A stretch of DNA of 64,000 bases from CAYNWT01 sp964450955 (GTDB lineage Bacteria > Planctomycetota > Planctomycetia > Planctomycetales > Planctomycetaceae). The stretch covers positions 42,261 through 106,260 of the forward strand of contig CAYVFI010000026.1 in assembly GCA_964450955.1 (NCBI GenBank). Reading direction: 5' to 3'. The position numbers were made by a program, and so were the translations under genes. Under the pieces are notes generated by a model that saw only the letters and a program-made list of their open reading frames with translations, ran no database searches and was not told where the DNA came from. Shown one piece after another: positions 1 through 8,486 of this stretch; the first letter of the stretch is position 1, and the number at the start of each line of letters is the position of its first letter.

Positions 1-2
1 CT

Positions 3-125
3 CAGTTGATCGAATCAATCAAGACCCGCTTGATGACACTCCCGGACGAGACCGTGGTGCTATGCGGACACGGTCCGGAAACGATGATCGGAAACGAACG
101 CAAAACGAACCCGTACCTGCGGTGA
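3..125 (+). CDS. MBL-fold metallo-hydrolase, C-terminal fragment
   Basis: An open frame runs in from the left edge and stops with TGA at 123-125. The 40 residues include LPDETVVLCGHGPETMIGNE followed by NPYL. This is the typical end of glyoxalase II-like/YcbL-type metallo-beta-lactamase-fold hydrolases, where the His of GHGP is a metal ligand. Only the tail is present, so substrate and start cannot be judged. Seen directly: the open frame and the motif. The family call rests on that motif. Confidence 0.75.
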   Translation, partial: QLIESIKTRLMTLPDETVVLCGHGPETMIGNERKTNPYLR

Positions 126-266
126 CGCTCTATGATCATCGCCGCGCATGTAGGTCGTTTTAGCGCATCGCGGTGTCAATTGCCTAACTAGATTTGCATA
201 TAGGCTAAACGACCGGCAAGATACCGACCGCGAAGGCTTCTCAGTTGCACCGGACTAGTAGGTACT

Positions 267-1019
267 ATGGCAACACACACGTGGGAATTCATTGAGGATG
301 GTACGCCTCAAGGTCCGATCAATGAAACTGCATTCAAGCAAGCAGTCAAAGACGGACGGATTGGTATGACGACAGAGGTTTGCAGTCCGACACGGACGAA
401 TGGTAGATGGGTTGAAGCGAGCCGTTTTCCGTCCATAGAAAAGATGATTCATGAACGGCGATCCCGTGCGAAGCGCGGCGCAGCGACTGGCCCAAACCGA
501 CCAGGACCTCCTGCATCACCGGCCCCCGAAAACCGAGACGTGGTAATTACAGCTCCCCCACCAAGTACGAGGCAGCAGACGTACGCTGACAAATCCCGAT
601 CTGACGGCGAAGATGTAATACGCGTCATTCCAATCGCTCAGGCGGTGTATATCCTCTTTGTCGTTAAGTTCTGCTTACTGGTCTTGCTTTGCGTTGTCGC
701 CGCACCGATCGGTTTGGTCGCGCTTATCCCTGTACTGATACTGTCCGCGCGAGACGCCTTACGCATGTGGACTCGGGAAGCCGGGCTTACAGATCGCCGC
801 GCCTACGTGAAATCTGGGATTATTGGCACGAAAACAGTCGAGCAACGTCTCAAAAAGGTTGAGTACGTAGGGTTGAGTCAGTCAATCTTTGGACGAATCT
901 GCAACTATGGAACTGTTGAGCTATCTGGCACAGGTGGGAACAAACTTTGGATCGCATATGCTGCAAACCCATTTCAGCTGAAAGCCGAAATCGAAACGAT
1001 TGTCGACGAGGTTGCGTAG
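267..1019 (+). CDS. membrane protein with GYF_2-like and bacterial PH (bPH2) domains
   Basis: 250 residues. Residues about 4-60 (WEFIEDGTPQGPINETAFKQ, a W..DG..GP pattern) resemble the GYF_2 domain common in planctomycetes. A low-complexity Pro-rich linker follows, then two closely spaced hydrophobic segments (about 126-162). The C-terminal 80 residues (GIIGTKTVEQRLKKVEYVG...FGRICNYGTVELSG) match the bacterial PH domain of YdbS/YdbT-type membrane proteins. A membrane-anchored scaffold or sorting role is inferred, and no enzymatic motif is seen. The upstream 140 bases hold no other gene. Confidence 0.7.
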   Translation: MATHTWEFIEDGTPQGPINETAFKQAVKDGRIGMTTEVCSPTRTNGRWVEASRFPSIEKMIHERRSRAKRGAATGPNRPGPPASPAPENRDVVITAPPPSTRQQTYADKSRSDGEDVIRVIPIAQAVYILFVVKFCLLVLLCVVAAPIGLVALIPVLILSARDALRMWTREAGLTDRRAYVKSGIIGTKTVEQRLKKVEYVGLSQSIFGRICNYGTVELSGTGGNKLWIAYAANPFQLKAEIETIVDEVA

Positions 1020-1041
1020 GTGTTGGATTCGCAGAGCGGTC

Positions 1042-2508
1042 TTACGACAGGATGTCCAGAATCGCATCCGCCTTCACCATCTCGCGTGGTTGGTTCAGGT
1101 GGTTGTAGACTGTCCGGCGAGGATACATCCCGACTGCGTGGTAAATGGTTGCCAGTAGTTCGTTCGGGTGAACCGGGTCTTCCAGTGGTGATGACGCGGT
1201 TTTGTCGGACTTGCCGTGGACGTGGCCGCGTTTGACGCCGCCGCCCGCGACGACTGCGGTATAGCAGTACGGCCAGTGGTCTCGACCGTCGTCGCTGTTG
1301 TTGTTGCCGGATGTGCTGACGCCGCGTTTTGGGCTGCGGCCGAATTCGCCAACGCATACGACCAGCGTTTCGTCCAGCAGACCGCGATCGTCCAGATCGG
1401 CGATGAGAGCCGACAGCCCGGCGTCCAGCATGGGAGCGGATTCGTTCTTCATTCGTTTGGACAGACCGGTGTGAACGTCCCACGAATGGCGGTCGGAATT
1501 TGCGACCTTCGGCCAGTTGACTTCCACGACCCGTGTTCCAGCTTCGATTAAGCGACGGGCCAACAGGCAGCACTGTCCGAAGGTGTTGTTGCCGTACTTG
1601 TCTCGGAGTTCCTTCTTTTCGGCTCCCAGATTGAACGCCTCACGGGCGCGGCCGGACGAAACCAGGCTTAGCGCTTTGCCGTAGTATTCATCCAACGCGT
1701 ACTTGGCAGTGGCTTCATCCAGATCCTTCAGGCCTTCGTTGATTGTCTTCCGCAGTGACGCGCGGCGTTTGAAGCGTTCCAGCGGGACCTCTTTCCGCAG
1801 CGTCAGGTCATCGACGCTTAGCTTGTCCATTTTCTTCTGATCCAGATCGCCGCCTGGCGGGTAGAGGTAATACGGATCGAACGCGCGGCCGAGGAACCCG
1901 GCGGTTCCGGCTTTGCCGATGACGTTACTTTCCTGTAGCGGCCGGGGCATCATCACGTACGGCAACATTGGGACCGCCGGCGGGATGGCTTTCACGATGT
2001 TGCAGCCGAAGTTCGGGAAGTCTTTCGGGCTTGGCGGTTCTAACTGACCGGACGGGCTGACTTTGTCGGCCGTGTAACCCGTCAGCATTTGATAGATCGC
2101 GGCGGTGTGGTTGAACAAACCGACGGGCGTGTAGCTCATCGATCGAATGAGTGTCGCCTTGTCGATTTCCTGCGCGAGTTTCGGCAGGTTCTCTGTGAAC
2201 TGCACGCCGGGGATTTTGGTGTCGATGTTTTTGAAGATCGACTTCACGTTGTCGGGAACGTCGGTCTTCGGATCCCACAAATCCAGATGACTGGGACCGC
2301 CCTGCATATACAGCAGGATGACTCGCTTGGCTTTCCCGAACCCAGGCCCGCCGTAGCGAGATTCTTCGTCGTCTTTGGCTTGAGCTTCTGCTTGCAGGAT
2401 GTTGGCGAGGCTCAGGCCGAATGCGGCAGAACCTCCGATGCGGATCATCTCACGACGATCAAAACCATCGCACATATCGCGGCCGGGACGCCCAGGAATG
2501 ACAAGCAT
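1042..2508 (-). CDS. DUF1501 family secreted protein (Tat signal)
   Basis: 488 residues from the ATG at 2508. The open frame continues upstream to 2988, but that extension is basic, low-complexity and precedes the signal sequence. The start MLVIPGRPGRDMCDGF is the usual beginning of planctomycete DUF1501 proteins, followed by a twin-arginine signal (D-R18-R19-EMIRIGG). The body has the family landmarks MQGGPSHLDLWDPK near the N-terminus and CVGEFGRSPK and DGRDHWPYCYT near the C-terminus, placing it in the alkaline phosphatase/sulfatase-like fold. The molecular function of the family is not established. Its usual DUF1549/DUF1553 cytochrome partner is not adjacent. Confidence 0.9.
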   Translation of the reverse strand: MLVIPGRPGRDMCDGFDRREMIRIGGSAAFGLSLANILQAEAQAKDDEESRYGGPGFGKAKRVILLYMQGGPSHLDLWDPKTDVPDNVKSIFKNIDTKIPGVQFTENLPKLAQEIDKATLIRSMSYTPVGLFNHTAAIYQMLTGYTADKVSPSGQLEPPSPKDFPNFGCNIVKAIPPAVPMLPYVMMPRPLQESNVIGKAGTAGFLGRAFDPYYLYPPGGDLDQKKMDKLSVDDLTLRKEVPLERFKRRASLRKTINEGLKDLDEATAKYALDEYYGKALSLVSSGRAREAFNLGAEKKELRDKYGNNTFGQCCLLARRLIEAGTRVVEVNWPKVANSDRHSWDVHTGLSKRMKNESAPMLDAGLSALIADLDDRGLLDETLVVCVGEFGRSPKRGVSTSGNNNSDDGRDHWPYCYTAVVAGGGVKRGHVHGKSDKTASSPLEDPVHPNELLATIYHAVGMYPRRTVYNHLNQPREMVKADAILDILS

Positions 2509-3076
2509 TGCGGTTCTCACTGGAAGGAGACGGCGGGTAGGATCTCCAGCGTATCCATGCTGAATCCGAGGTGTCAATCGGGCTCTGTCCGGCGGGAACC
2601 ACGGAGAACTCGGCCGCTTGCCGCTGTGTGCCGGATTTATGGCTAATTTGGAGCTTCTGACGGGATTTCGTCCACTCACAGCCAGTCTTGAGCGCCCAGC
2701 GACACAAGTCTCAGTCCCAAAGTGTCTGTCTCCGGCGCCTCGCACTTGGTGAGGTTCGCGCTTTGCCGTGCCGAAGACGCCAAAAACTGTGAATGCCACG
2801 TTAAGGTCTTGGTCGCAAACCAGCTGGATTCCCTTAGTTTTGGCGAGATCCAGGCTCAATTTGTCTTTTTTGAGAAAAGGCGGGACTAAACAGTGAACCC
2901 CTGGCGTCTGAATACCGTCTAAGGAAGTAAGGACGAGTTTAGTTGGAGACCCTCCAACCGTTCCGTCGCAAGGAAAGCGACACCACACCTCTCAATTTCG
3001 CGACGCCCTTTTGAGGCGTCTCAAAAGAATGCGGAAAAGAGATCGCTCTACGAGCGGAGAAGCAGGAGACATAACC
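2509..3076. other. intergenic region between divergent genes, with a hairpin-rich leader
   Basis: 568 bases between the DUF1501 start (minus) and the small ORF at 3077 (plus). The first 430 bases hold no convincing gene; the open frames there are extensions or shadows of DUF1501. From 2942 onward the sequence is dense in short perfect hairpins, annotated separately. The region must carry the DUF1501 promoter, but no strong -35/-10 pair could be picked by eye. Confidence 0.5.
2942..3056 (+). promoter_or_regulatory. hairpin-rich 5' leader, candidate structured RNA
   Basis: Four to five perfect hairpins lie in 115 bases. H1 is GTTGGAG/CTCCAAC (2942-2948, 2952-2958). H2 is GTCGC/GCGAC (2965-2969, 2977-2981) with loop AAGGAAA. 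H3 is GACGCC/GGCGTC (3002-3007, 3015-3020), or the overlapping alternative CTTTTGAG/CTCAAAAG (3008-3015, 3020-3027). H4 is CGCTC/GAGCG (3044-3048, 3052-3056). The GGAA in the H2 loop could pair with TTCC at 2961-2964 to form a pseudoknot. AGGAG at 3064-3068 and an ATG at 3077 follow. No match to a known riboswitch is recognised; the regulatory role is inferred. Confidence 0.45.
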
Positions 3077-3367
3077 ATGTTGCGCAATCGACTTAATGAC
3101 AACGGCAGCTGCGATTATCTCGTAGGCTCAGGCTGTAACGTCGCCGGTCAGCGCGGGTGTGTCTCAATGCGCTCCGCGAGTTTTGGCAAACGGATGCAGC
3201 GTATCGACCTACCTCAAGCGGTGATTCAAAGAACCGCCTTAGAGGAACGGAGAACCGATACGCCCCCCGCCACGCCAGAAACACCGGCACATACGTCGGC
3301 GACCTGGCTACGGCGGGATGAACTCCCATCACCGATATGGGCAAGCCTGGTGCTCGGACGAGCATGA
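3077..3367 (+). CDS. small hypothetical protein
   Basis: 96 residues from ATG 3077, preceded by AGGAG at 3064-3068 with 8-nt spacing. The same frame is open back to 3011, without a ribosome site. The product contains a Gly/Cys-rich patch (LVGSGCNVAGQRGC), then a basic stretch and a Pro/Thr-rich C-terminus. No family is recognised. It lies downstream of the hairpin-rich leader and about 200 bases before the ECF sigma gene on the same strand, so the two may be cotranscribed. The main support is the ribosome site; the frame could be non-coding. Confidence 0.4.
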   Translation: MLRNRLNDNGSCDYLVGSGCNVAGQRGCVSMRSASFGKRMQRIDLPQAVIQRTALEERRTDTPPATPETPAHTSATWLRRDELPSPIWASLVLGRA

Positions 3368-3570
3368 ACCTGGCTACGACGGCACCCCACTTTTAGGCAC
3401 CGTCAGCTTACATCGGAATGAGGGAGTTCACCCGGGCACTTGCCCGACGGTGCTGCCATTCGTTTTGAAGTCGACCGCACATTCAACATCTGCTGCGACT
3501 TCACGCCTTGTCCAAAGAGCCGCGCTACCGATTCGTTCGGAGCGTGGTCGATTGTGGAGCGATCAAAACT

Positions 3571-4125
3571 ATGAACGAAACCCAAAACATCAATGAACTT
3601 GTAGAACGCGCTCGAGAGGGCGATCGTCAGGCTTTCGGTGAGCTTGCCGAGCAGTTCGAATCGGTTGTTTTCGCAATCGTCTTGCGCCGACTTCGTAACC
3701 GATCTGAGGCGCGTGAAGTCACGCAGGAAGTGTTCCTCCGCGCTATGCGGAAGATTCCGCAGTTGCGTGAAGCGGAACGCTTCCCAGGCTGGCTGCGACA
3801 GATCGCAGTTCGCATGTCTATTAATCGGGCGGTTCGCCGACCGAATGAAGCATCGTGTGCTCCGGAAACTTTCAACGGTTTGAGCTCGGCAACGAGTGAG
3901 CCTTTGGAAGGGATCCTTAAGAGCGAGCAGGCGGGCGAGCTGCGTGATTGCCTTGGTCGATTGCGAGATATGGACCGCCAGACTTTGATGGCATTCTACT
4001 TCGAGGGCCTGTCCCTGAAGCAGATGTCTGACGAATCCGGTAGCCCGATCGGTACGATCAAGCGTCGACTGCACACGGCCCGAAACCGACTCCGAGACGA
4101 AATGCTCTCAACAGTCCAGGCCTGA
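3571..4125 (+). CDS. RNA polymerase ECF-type sigma factor
   Basis: 184 residues from ATG 3571, with GGAG at 3556-3559; an in-frame upstream ATG at 3508 lacks a ribosome site. Region 2 is at residues about 10-75 (ARE-GDRQAFGELAEQFE, EAREVTQEVFLRAMRKI, then FPGWLRQIAVRMSINRAVRR). Region 4 is the C-terminal third (DCLGRLRDMDRQTLMAFYFEGLSLKQ followed by IGTIKRRLHTARNRLRDEM), a classic sigma-4 helix-turn-helix. No anti-sigma factor gene is next to it. It is followed by a double-hairpin element at 4126 and a Rho-independent terminator at 4232. Confidence 0.93.
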   Translation: MNETQNINELVERAREGDRQAFGELAEQFESVVFAIVLRRLRNRSEAREVTQEVFLRAMRKIPQLREAERFPGWLRQIAVRMSINRAVRRPNEASCAPETFNGLSSATSEPLEGILKSEQAGELRDCLGRLRDMDRQTLMAFYFEGLSLKQMSDESGSPIGTIKRRLHTARNRLRDEMLSTVQA

Positions 4126-4164
4126 CGAACGTTCCGTTCGATCGGTATCCGGTCGGTGGAGTGA
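4126..4164 (+). repeat. double-hairpin 3' element, copy A
   Basis: It begins on the base after the sigma factor stop codon. Hairpin 1 is CGAACG-TTC-CGTTCG (4126-4140). Hairpin 2 is ATCGG-TAT-CCGGT (4141-4153). A GT-rich tail (CGGTGGAGTG) follows. Two more copies, on the minus strand at 55523-55555 and 56543-56575, also start just after stop codons. There is no U-run, so it is not a classic terminator. Confidence 0.7.
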
Positions 4165-4231
4165 CAGGCGTGGGTGAGGTGCAGGCCCGGTTGTTTGGGT
4201 CGTTGAGAGATTTGTTTCTGACAACTAACAG

Positions 4232-4267
4232 ACGGCCCGTTGCCAGCCTGGTGACGGGCCGTTTTTT
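4232..4267 (+). terminator. Rho-independent terminator after the ECF sigma gene
   Basis: Perfect 9-bp stem ACGGCCCGT (4232-4240) and ACGGGCCGT (4254-4262), followed by a T-run (4262-4267). It lies about 105 bases past the sigma factor stop and probably ends that transcript. Confidence 0.8.
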
Positions 4268-4563
4268 ATGCGCTGTTGATTCTTTCTGTGCGCGGGTGAG
4301 AACCGAAGTCCACGTGAAGCCTGGTCGCCGTCTCGCCCCGTCTCGACTCTATCCACGTCAATCTGTGCCGGTTCTTTCCACGCGCCAGTTTGGGCGAAGC
4401 TTGTAGGTGGGAAAGTTCGTTCAGCCAAAATTGCCTCATCCGTGGGATATTTGCGTTCATGTAAGACTTACCAACACAACGAACGGGCGATCGCCGATGT
4501 ATTGACTTCTTGTGTGGGCTATCATGAAAAACCACACGCATGACTGAGTCCACCGGTGACGCA
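4268..4563. other. intergenic region before the cytochrome-WD40 gene
   Basis: About 300 bases with no gene recognised. TTGACT at 4504 followed by TATCAT resembles promoter elements, but the spacing of about 12 is too short for a standard sigma-70 promoter. No repeat or RNA structure stands out. Confidence 0.4.
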
Positions 4564-7371
4564 ATGAGAACTCTGCTGCTACTGAATATCGCCCTGCTGG
4601 CAATCCCAACTTCGGCGTTCGACGAGACCCCGAACTACGCCAGAGATGTCGCACCGATTCTGACGAAGTATTGCGTTGGCTGTCACGCCAGTGATGACAA
4701 GGAAGGCGGCTTGTCGCTGGAAACGTGGGCCGAACTCCAGGCGGGTGGCGAACACGGCCGAGTGGTTCTGTCTGGTGGTCCCGAATCCAGCAGCCTGATC
4801 CGCCGCATCACGGGCGAAGATACGCCGAAGATGCCTCCTGAAGACAACGAGGCTCCAACGCGCGACGAGATTAAGGTTCTCAAAGCGTGGGTTGCGGCCG
4901 GAGCCAACGGACCAAAGGGAACTGTTGCCTCACAGAAACTGATGACTCCCAATATCTCACCAGTCGGTGAGGTTAACAAACCGGTGACTGCATTTGATTG
5001 GTCGCCCGACGGTAAGACCGTCGCCAGCGGACTGTTCGGCGAACTTATTGTGTCCGATGCGAACCAACTTGTCCCGAAGTGGCGGATCGCCGGACTGACC
5101 GGCAAAGTGAATTCGGTTCGCTACTCAAAGGATGGAAAGTGGATCGCCGTTTCAACCGGCGTGACCGGAGTCTCTGGGCTGGCTGGAATTTATGACGCCG
5201 ACCGAGGCGTCCTGGTTTCGAAGTTCAGCGGTCACCGGGACACGCTGTACACAGCCGTACTGTCACCAGACAAATCGCTGCTTGCAACAGCGGGGTACGA
5301 TCGCAGGATTATCCTGTGGGACACCAGCACCGGGAAAGAACTTCGCGTTCTGGAAGGTCACAACGGAGCGATATTCGACCTGGACTTTGCTCCGGATGGA
5401 AACGCCATTGCCAGCGCCAGTGCAGACGAAACCATCAAGATCTGGAACGTCGCAACCGGCGAACGACTGGACACACGCAGCGAACCATTGGGCGAACAAT
5501 ACGTCGTCCGCTTCAGCCCGGACGGCAGATTACTGCTGGGCGGTGGAGCCGACAATCGTATCCGTATCTGGAAGTTCATTTCGAAAACCAAAGCGGCCAA
5601 CAACCCACTACTGTTCGCGCGGTTCGGACATGAAGGTCCGGTCACGCACATGCGGTTCTCTGCAGCCGGCAACCAACTGATTTCGGCTGCCGAAGATCAA
5701 ACTGTAAAGCTTTGGGAGACCGAAACGTTTACGCCAGTGCACGCGTTCGAAAAACAACCCGCCATCGTCGGCTCACTAGCCTTCGCGCCAGGCGGCGACA
5801 AAATGGTGATTGGCCGAATGGACGGTTCTGTCGGAACCTACGACGTCAAACTACCACGGCCACCGTTCGTTTCAGAAAACATCGTCCGCCGCGCGGTGGC
5901 TCGACCGGTCACCAACGTTTCGGCGTTTAAGCAAATCAAGGAACTCGAACCCAACAGTCAACCGCCAGAAGCGCAGGCCGTTACGGTTCCGGCCACGATT
6001 TCCGGCGTCATTGACTCGGCCGACAAAGAAGCCACCGACGAAGATCTCTATCGCTTCGCCGCACGAGCCGGCGAACGCTGGGTGATTGAAGTCAATGCGT
6101 CGCGAAACAAGTCTCCGCTGGATTCGCGGATTGCAGTTTTGACCCCCAACGGCAAGCCGGTTCCACGCGTCATGCTACAAGCCGTTCGCGACAGCTACTT
6201 CACGTTTCGCGGGAAGAACTCAGACACCAGCGACGACTTCCGCATCCACAACTGGGAAGAGATGGAACTCAATCAGTACATCTACGCCAATGGAGAAGTC
6301 GCCAGGTTGTGGCTGTACCCACGTGGTCCTGACAGCGGGTTCAAAGTCTATCCTGGTCGCGGTAAACGGTACGGTTTCTTCGACACCACACCACTGGCGC
6401 ACGCTCTGCACGAACCCTGCTACATTGTCGAACCACACGCGCCGGGAACCGAACTCATTCCCAACGGCTTGCCGACGTTCACTCTGAATTACGAAAACGA
6501 CGACGAAGCGCGACGCAAGTTGGGCAAGGATTCGAAGCTGTTCTTTACGGCTCCAAAAGACGGCCAGTACCTCGTCCGCATCGGCGACACGCGCGGCTAT
6601 TCAGGTGCGGAATTCAAATACGATCTGCACATTCGGCCGCCGAAGCCCGCGTTCAAGGTTAAACTGAATGGAGCCAACCCAACGGTCAACGCTGGCAGCG
6701 GTCGTGAGTTTAACGTTTCCGTGAACCGCATCGATGGCTTCGACGGCCCGGTTCGCATCGACATCAGCGGTATGCCACCCGGCTACCACGCCACAACGCC
6801 AATCATTATCGAAGCCGGTCAGGATATTGCGTTCGGAAGTATCAACGTCGAACCCGACGCCCCTGCCCCGTCCGAAACCGATGCGAAAGCGTCCGTGGTC
6901 ACAGCGACTGGATTCATTGACGGTCAGAAGGTCGAAACAAGGGTAAACAACTTCGGAACCATCAAGCATGCAGCCAGGCCGAAGCTGTTGGTCACGCTTA
7001 AGCCAAACAGCGGCAACCCAGAATGGTCGCCCGATCAACCATTCGAACTTACTATCGCTCCCGGCGAAACGATTACGGCTCGAGTCATCGTCGAACGCAA
7101 CGGCTTCAAAGGCCGGGTCGATTTTGGGAAGGATGACTCTGGCCGAAACCTGCCGCACGGCGTCTACGTCGACAACATTGGGTTAAACGGTTTGATGATT
7201 GTGGAAGGTCAAACTGAACGCGAGTTCTACATCACGGCCGCCAATTGGGTTCCTGAGACGACTCGCTTGTTCCATCTGCGAGCAACTGCTGAGAAAGGCC
7301 AGACTTCGTGGCCGATTCTGTTGCACGTGAGACAAAAAGAGGCGAGAGTCACTAGCGCCGGCAGCGAGTAA
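4564..7371 (+). CDS. planctomycete cytochrome c / WD40-repeat / PPC-domain secreted protein
   Basis: 935 residues from ATG 4564, chosen because a signal peptide (MRTLLLLNIALLAIPTSAF) starts there; an in-frame ATG at 4540 adds eight polar residues. Haem-binding C37-V-G-C40-H41 lies in a PSCyt1-type cytochrome c domain (about 22-115), with a Met (TPKMPPED) as probable axial ligand. Residues about 135-440 hold WD40 repeats (for example LWDTSTGKELRVLEGHNGAI, IKIWNVATGERL). After about 480 comes a PPC-like beta domain (ATDEDLYRFAARAGERWVIEVNA) and Ig-like segments. A periplasmic electron-transfer or binding role is inferred. No DUF1549/DUF1553 gene is beside it, unlike many relatives. Confidence 0.9.
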   Translation: MRTLLLLNIALLAIPTSAFDETPNYARDVAPILTKYCVGCHASDDKEGGLSLETWAELQAGGEHGRVVLSGGPESSSLIRRITGEDTPKMPPEDNEAPTRDEIKVLKAWVAAGANGPKGTVASQKLMTPNISPVGEVNKPVTAFDWSPDGKTVASGLFGELIVSDANQLVPKWRIAGLTGKVNSVRYSKDGKWIAVSTGVTGVSGLAGIYDADRGVLVSKFSGHRDTLYTAVLSPDKSLLATAGYDRRIILWDTSTGKELRVLEGHNGAIFDLDFAPDGNAIASASADETIKIWNVATGERLDTRSEPLGEQYVVRFSPDGRLLLGGGADNRIRIWKFISKTKAANNPLLFARFGHEGPVTHMRFSAAGNQLISAAEDQTVKLWETETFTPVHAFEKQPAIVGSLAFAPGGDKMVIGRMDGSVGTYDVKLPRPPFVSENIVRRAVARPVTNVSAFKQIKELEPNSQPPEAQAVTVPATISGVIDSADKEATDEDLYRFAARAGERWVIEVNASRNKSPLDSRIAVLTPNGKPVPRVMLQAVRDSYFTFRGKNSDTSDDFRIHNWEEMELNQYIYANGEVARLWLYPRGPDSGFKVYPGRGKRYGFFDTTPLAHALHEPCYIVEPHAPGTELIPNGLPTFTLNYENDDEARRKLGKDSKLFFTAPKDGQYLVRIGDTRGYSGAEFKYDLHIRPPKPAFKVKLNGANPTVNAGSGREFNVSVNRIDGFDGPVRIDISGMPPGYHATTPIIIEAGQDIAFGSINVEPDAPAPSETDAKASVVTATGFIDGQKVETRVNNFGTIKHAARPKLLVTLKPNSGNPEWSPDQPFELTIAPGETITARVIVERNGFKGRVDFGKDDSGRNLPHGVYVDNIGLNGLMIVEGQTEREFYITAANWVPETTRLFHLRATAEKGQTSWPILLHVRQKEARVTSAGSE

Positions 7372-7419
7372 AACTACGCCAACGACCGGCGTTCAAACTG
7401 GCCGTCGCCTGGAACCACG

Positions 7420-7875
7420 ATGGGGCAACATCTTCCGGACATTATTTCGACCATCAACAGCTGCGTGCTGTTTGTGCTCATCACAATGTTCTGGATTCAC
7501 AAGACGAAGCCGAAACACGTCTCTCTGTCGGTTACCAACAGCCTGTTGATACCACTGAAGATTGCGTTCTTGCATGCGATCGTTTTCGCGATACTCTGGC
7601 CGTTCCCCGGGTACGCGGCGGCTGTGGTTCCGATACTGGCTGTTATCGCTCTTGTGGTGTTACCGTTTGCCACCATCAATGCGATCCCGGGCGGAACCAA
7701 CGCCTCCGGCGAAACCACGTCGGCTTTTTCGGTTGGCAGAATGTTGATGATACCCGCGTACGGACTCCGGCAGTTTGTGATCGGTTTCCCCGACAAAGAC
7801 CTGCTAAACAATCGGAAGCCCGCGTCTGCAAGCCTGATTGAAGAAGACACGACGCCGCTGTGGATCGAAGACTAG
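7420..7875 (+). CDS. hypothetical membrane protein
   Basis: 151 residues with three likely membrane segments: residues about 8-26 (IISTINSCVLFVLITMFWI), 44-62 (LLIPLKIAFLHAIVFAILW) and 67-88 (AAAVVPILAVIALVVLPFATI). The C-terminus is soluble and acidic (IEEDTTPLWIED). No family is recognised. It lies 48 bases after the cytochrome-WD40 gene on the same strand and could share its transcript. Confidence 0.6.
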   Translation: MGQHLPDIISTINSCVLFVLITMFWIHKTKPKHVSLSVTNSLLIPLKIAFLHAIVFAILWPFPGYAAAVVPILAVIALVVLPFATINAIPGGTNASGETTSAFSVGRMLMIPAYGLRQFVIGFPDKDLLNNRKPASASLIEEDTTPLWIED

Positions 7876-7934
7876 CAACGGTCGCGCCACTGGCTGCACT
7901 CGACACCAAGTGACTTTGAAACAACGAGATTGAA

Positions 7935-8336
7935 ATGGACACGCCTGACCCTGCTAACCAACCACACCTGGCCAAAACCATCTTGAATGGCGTTGCCGAA
8001 CTGTGTGAGAAGGCCGCGGCCGAACAGCAACCGTTGGAAGTCGACCCTCACCGAGGTCATTTGTTTGAGTACTTCGTCACGGCAGAAGCGGGTGGGTTTC
8101 TGGCCGAAGACGCTGAGTTCGATCTCACCGCCGACGGTCTGTGCCATCACCTTGGCGAACGCTGGGGCGTCGCCGACGCAACTCGTGAATCCGTCGCCCG
8201 CCAGGAGAAGATGGATCCCGCCGCTCTGGCCAAAATGCGGCTGCTGTGGTCCGTCATGCGAATGTGGATGGAATGGACCTACGCCTGGCAACGCTGGGAA
8301 GAATTCCACCCCGCGCAGACTGACGATGAATCGTGA
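7935..8336 (+). CDS. hypothetical protein
   Basis: 133 residues, soluble, acidic N-terminus, Trp-rich C-terminus (LWSVMRMWMEWTYAWQRWEEFH). It has a predicted helical character and no signal peptide. No family or catalytic motif is recognised. It sits 59 bases after the 7420 membrane protein on the same strand. The ribosome site is weak. Regular codon composition and length make it a likely real gene. Confidence 0.6.
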   Translation: MDTPDPANQPHLAKTILNGVAELCEKAAAEQQPLEVDPHRGHLFEYFVTAEAGGFLAEDAEFDLTADGLCHHLGERWGVADATRESVARQEKMDPAALAKMRLLWSVMRMWMEWTYAWQRWEEFHPAQTDDES

Positions 8337-8486
8337 GACTGAAGATCACCATGCTTTCGCCCAGACCGTTAGAAGCCACTACCGTTTGGTCATGCGGCTC
8401 ACGGATCGTCCGACTTGACATGCCTGACACAGCCACGCAGATCTCAGGAGAACTCCGTTTCTTGTTTCATCGACGGGCGGCGATGG

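Noticed and set aside
2509..2988. N-terminal extension of the DUF1501 gene to 2988
   Set aside because: It is basic, low-complexity and precedes a complete Tat signal. The family start fits ATG 2508.
3093..3365. 90-codon minus-strand frame opposite the small ORF at 3077
   Set aside because: No ribosome site, Arg/Ser-rich composition typical of an antisense shadow. The plus-strand frame has an AGGAG.
4504..4527. TTGACT...TATCAT as promoter of the cytochrome-WD40 gene
   Set aside because: Spacing of about 12 bases is too short for a standard sigma-70 promoter.
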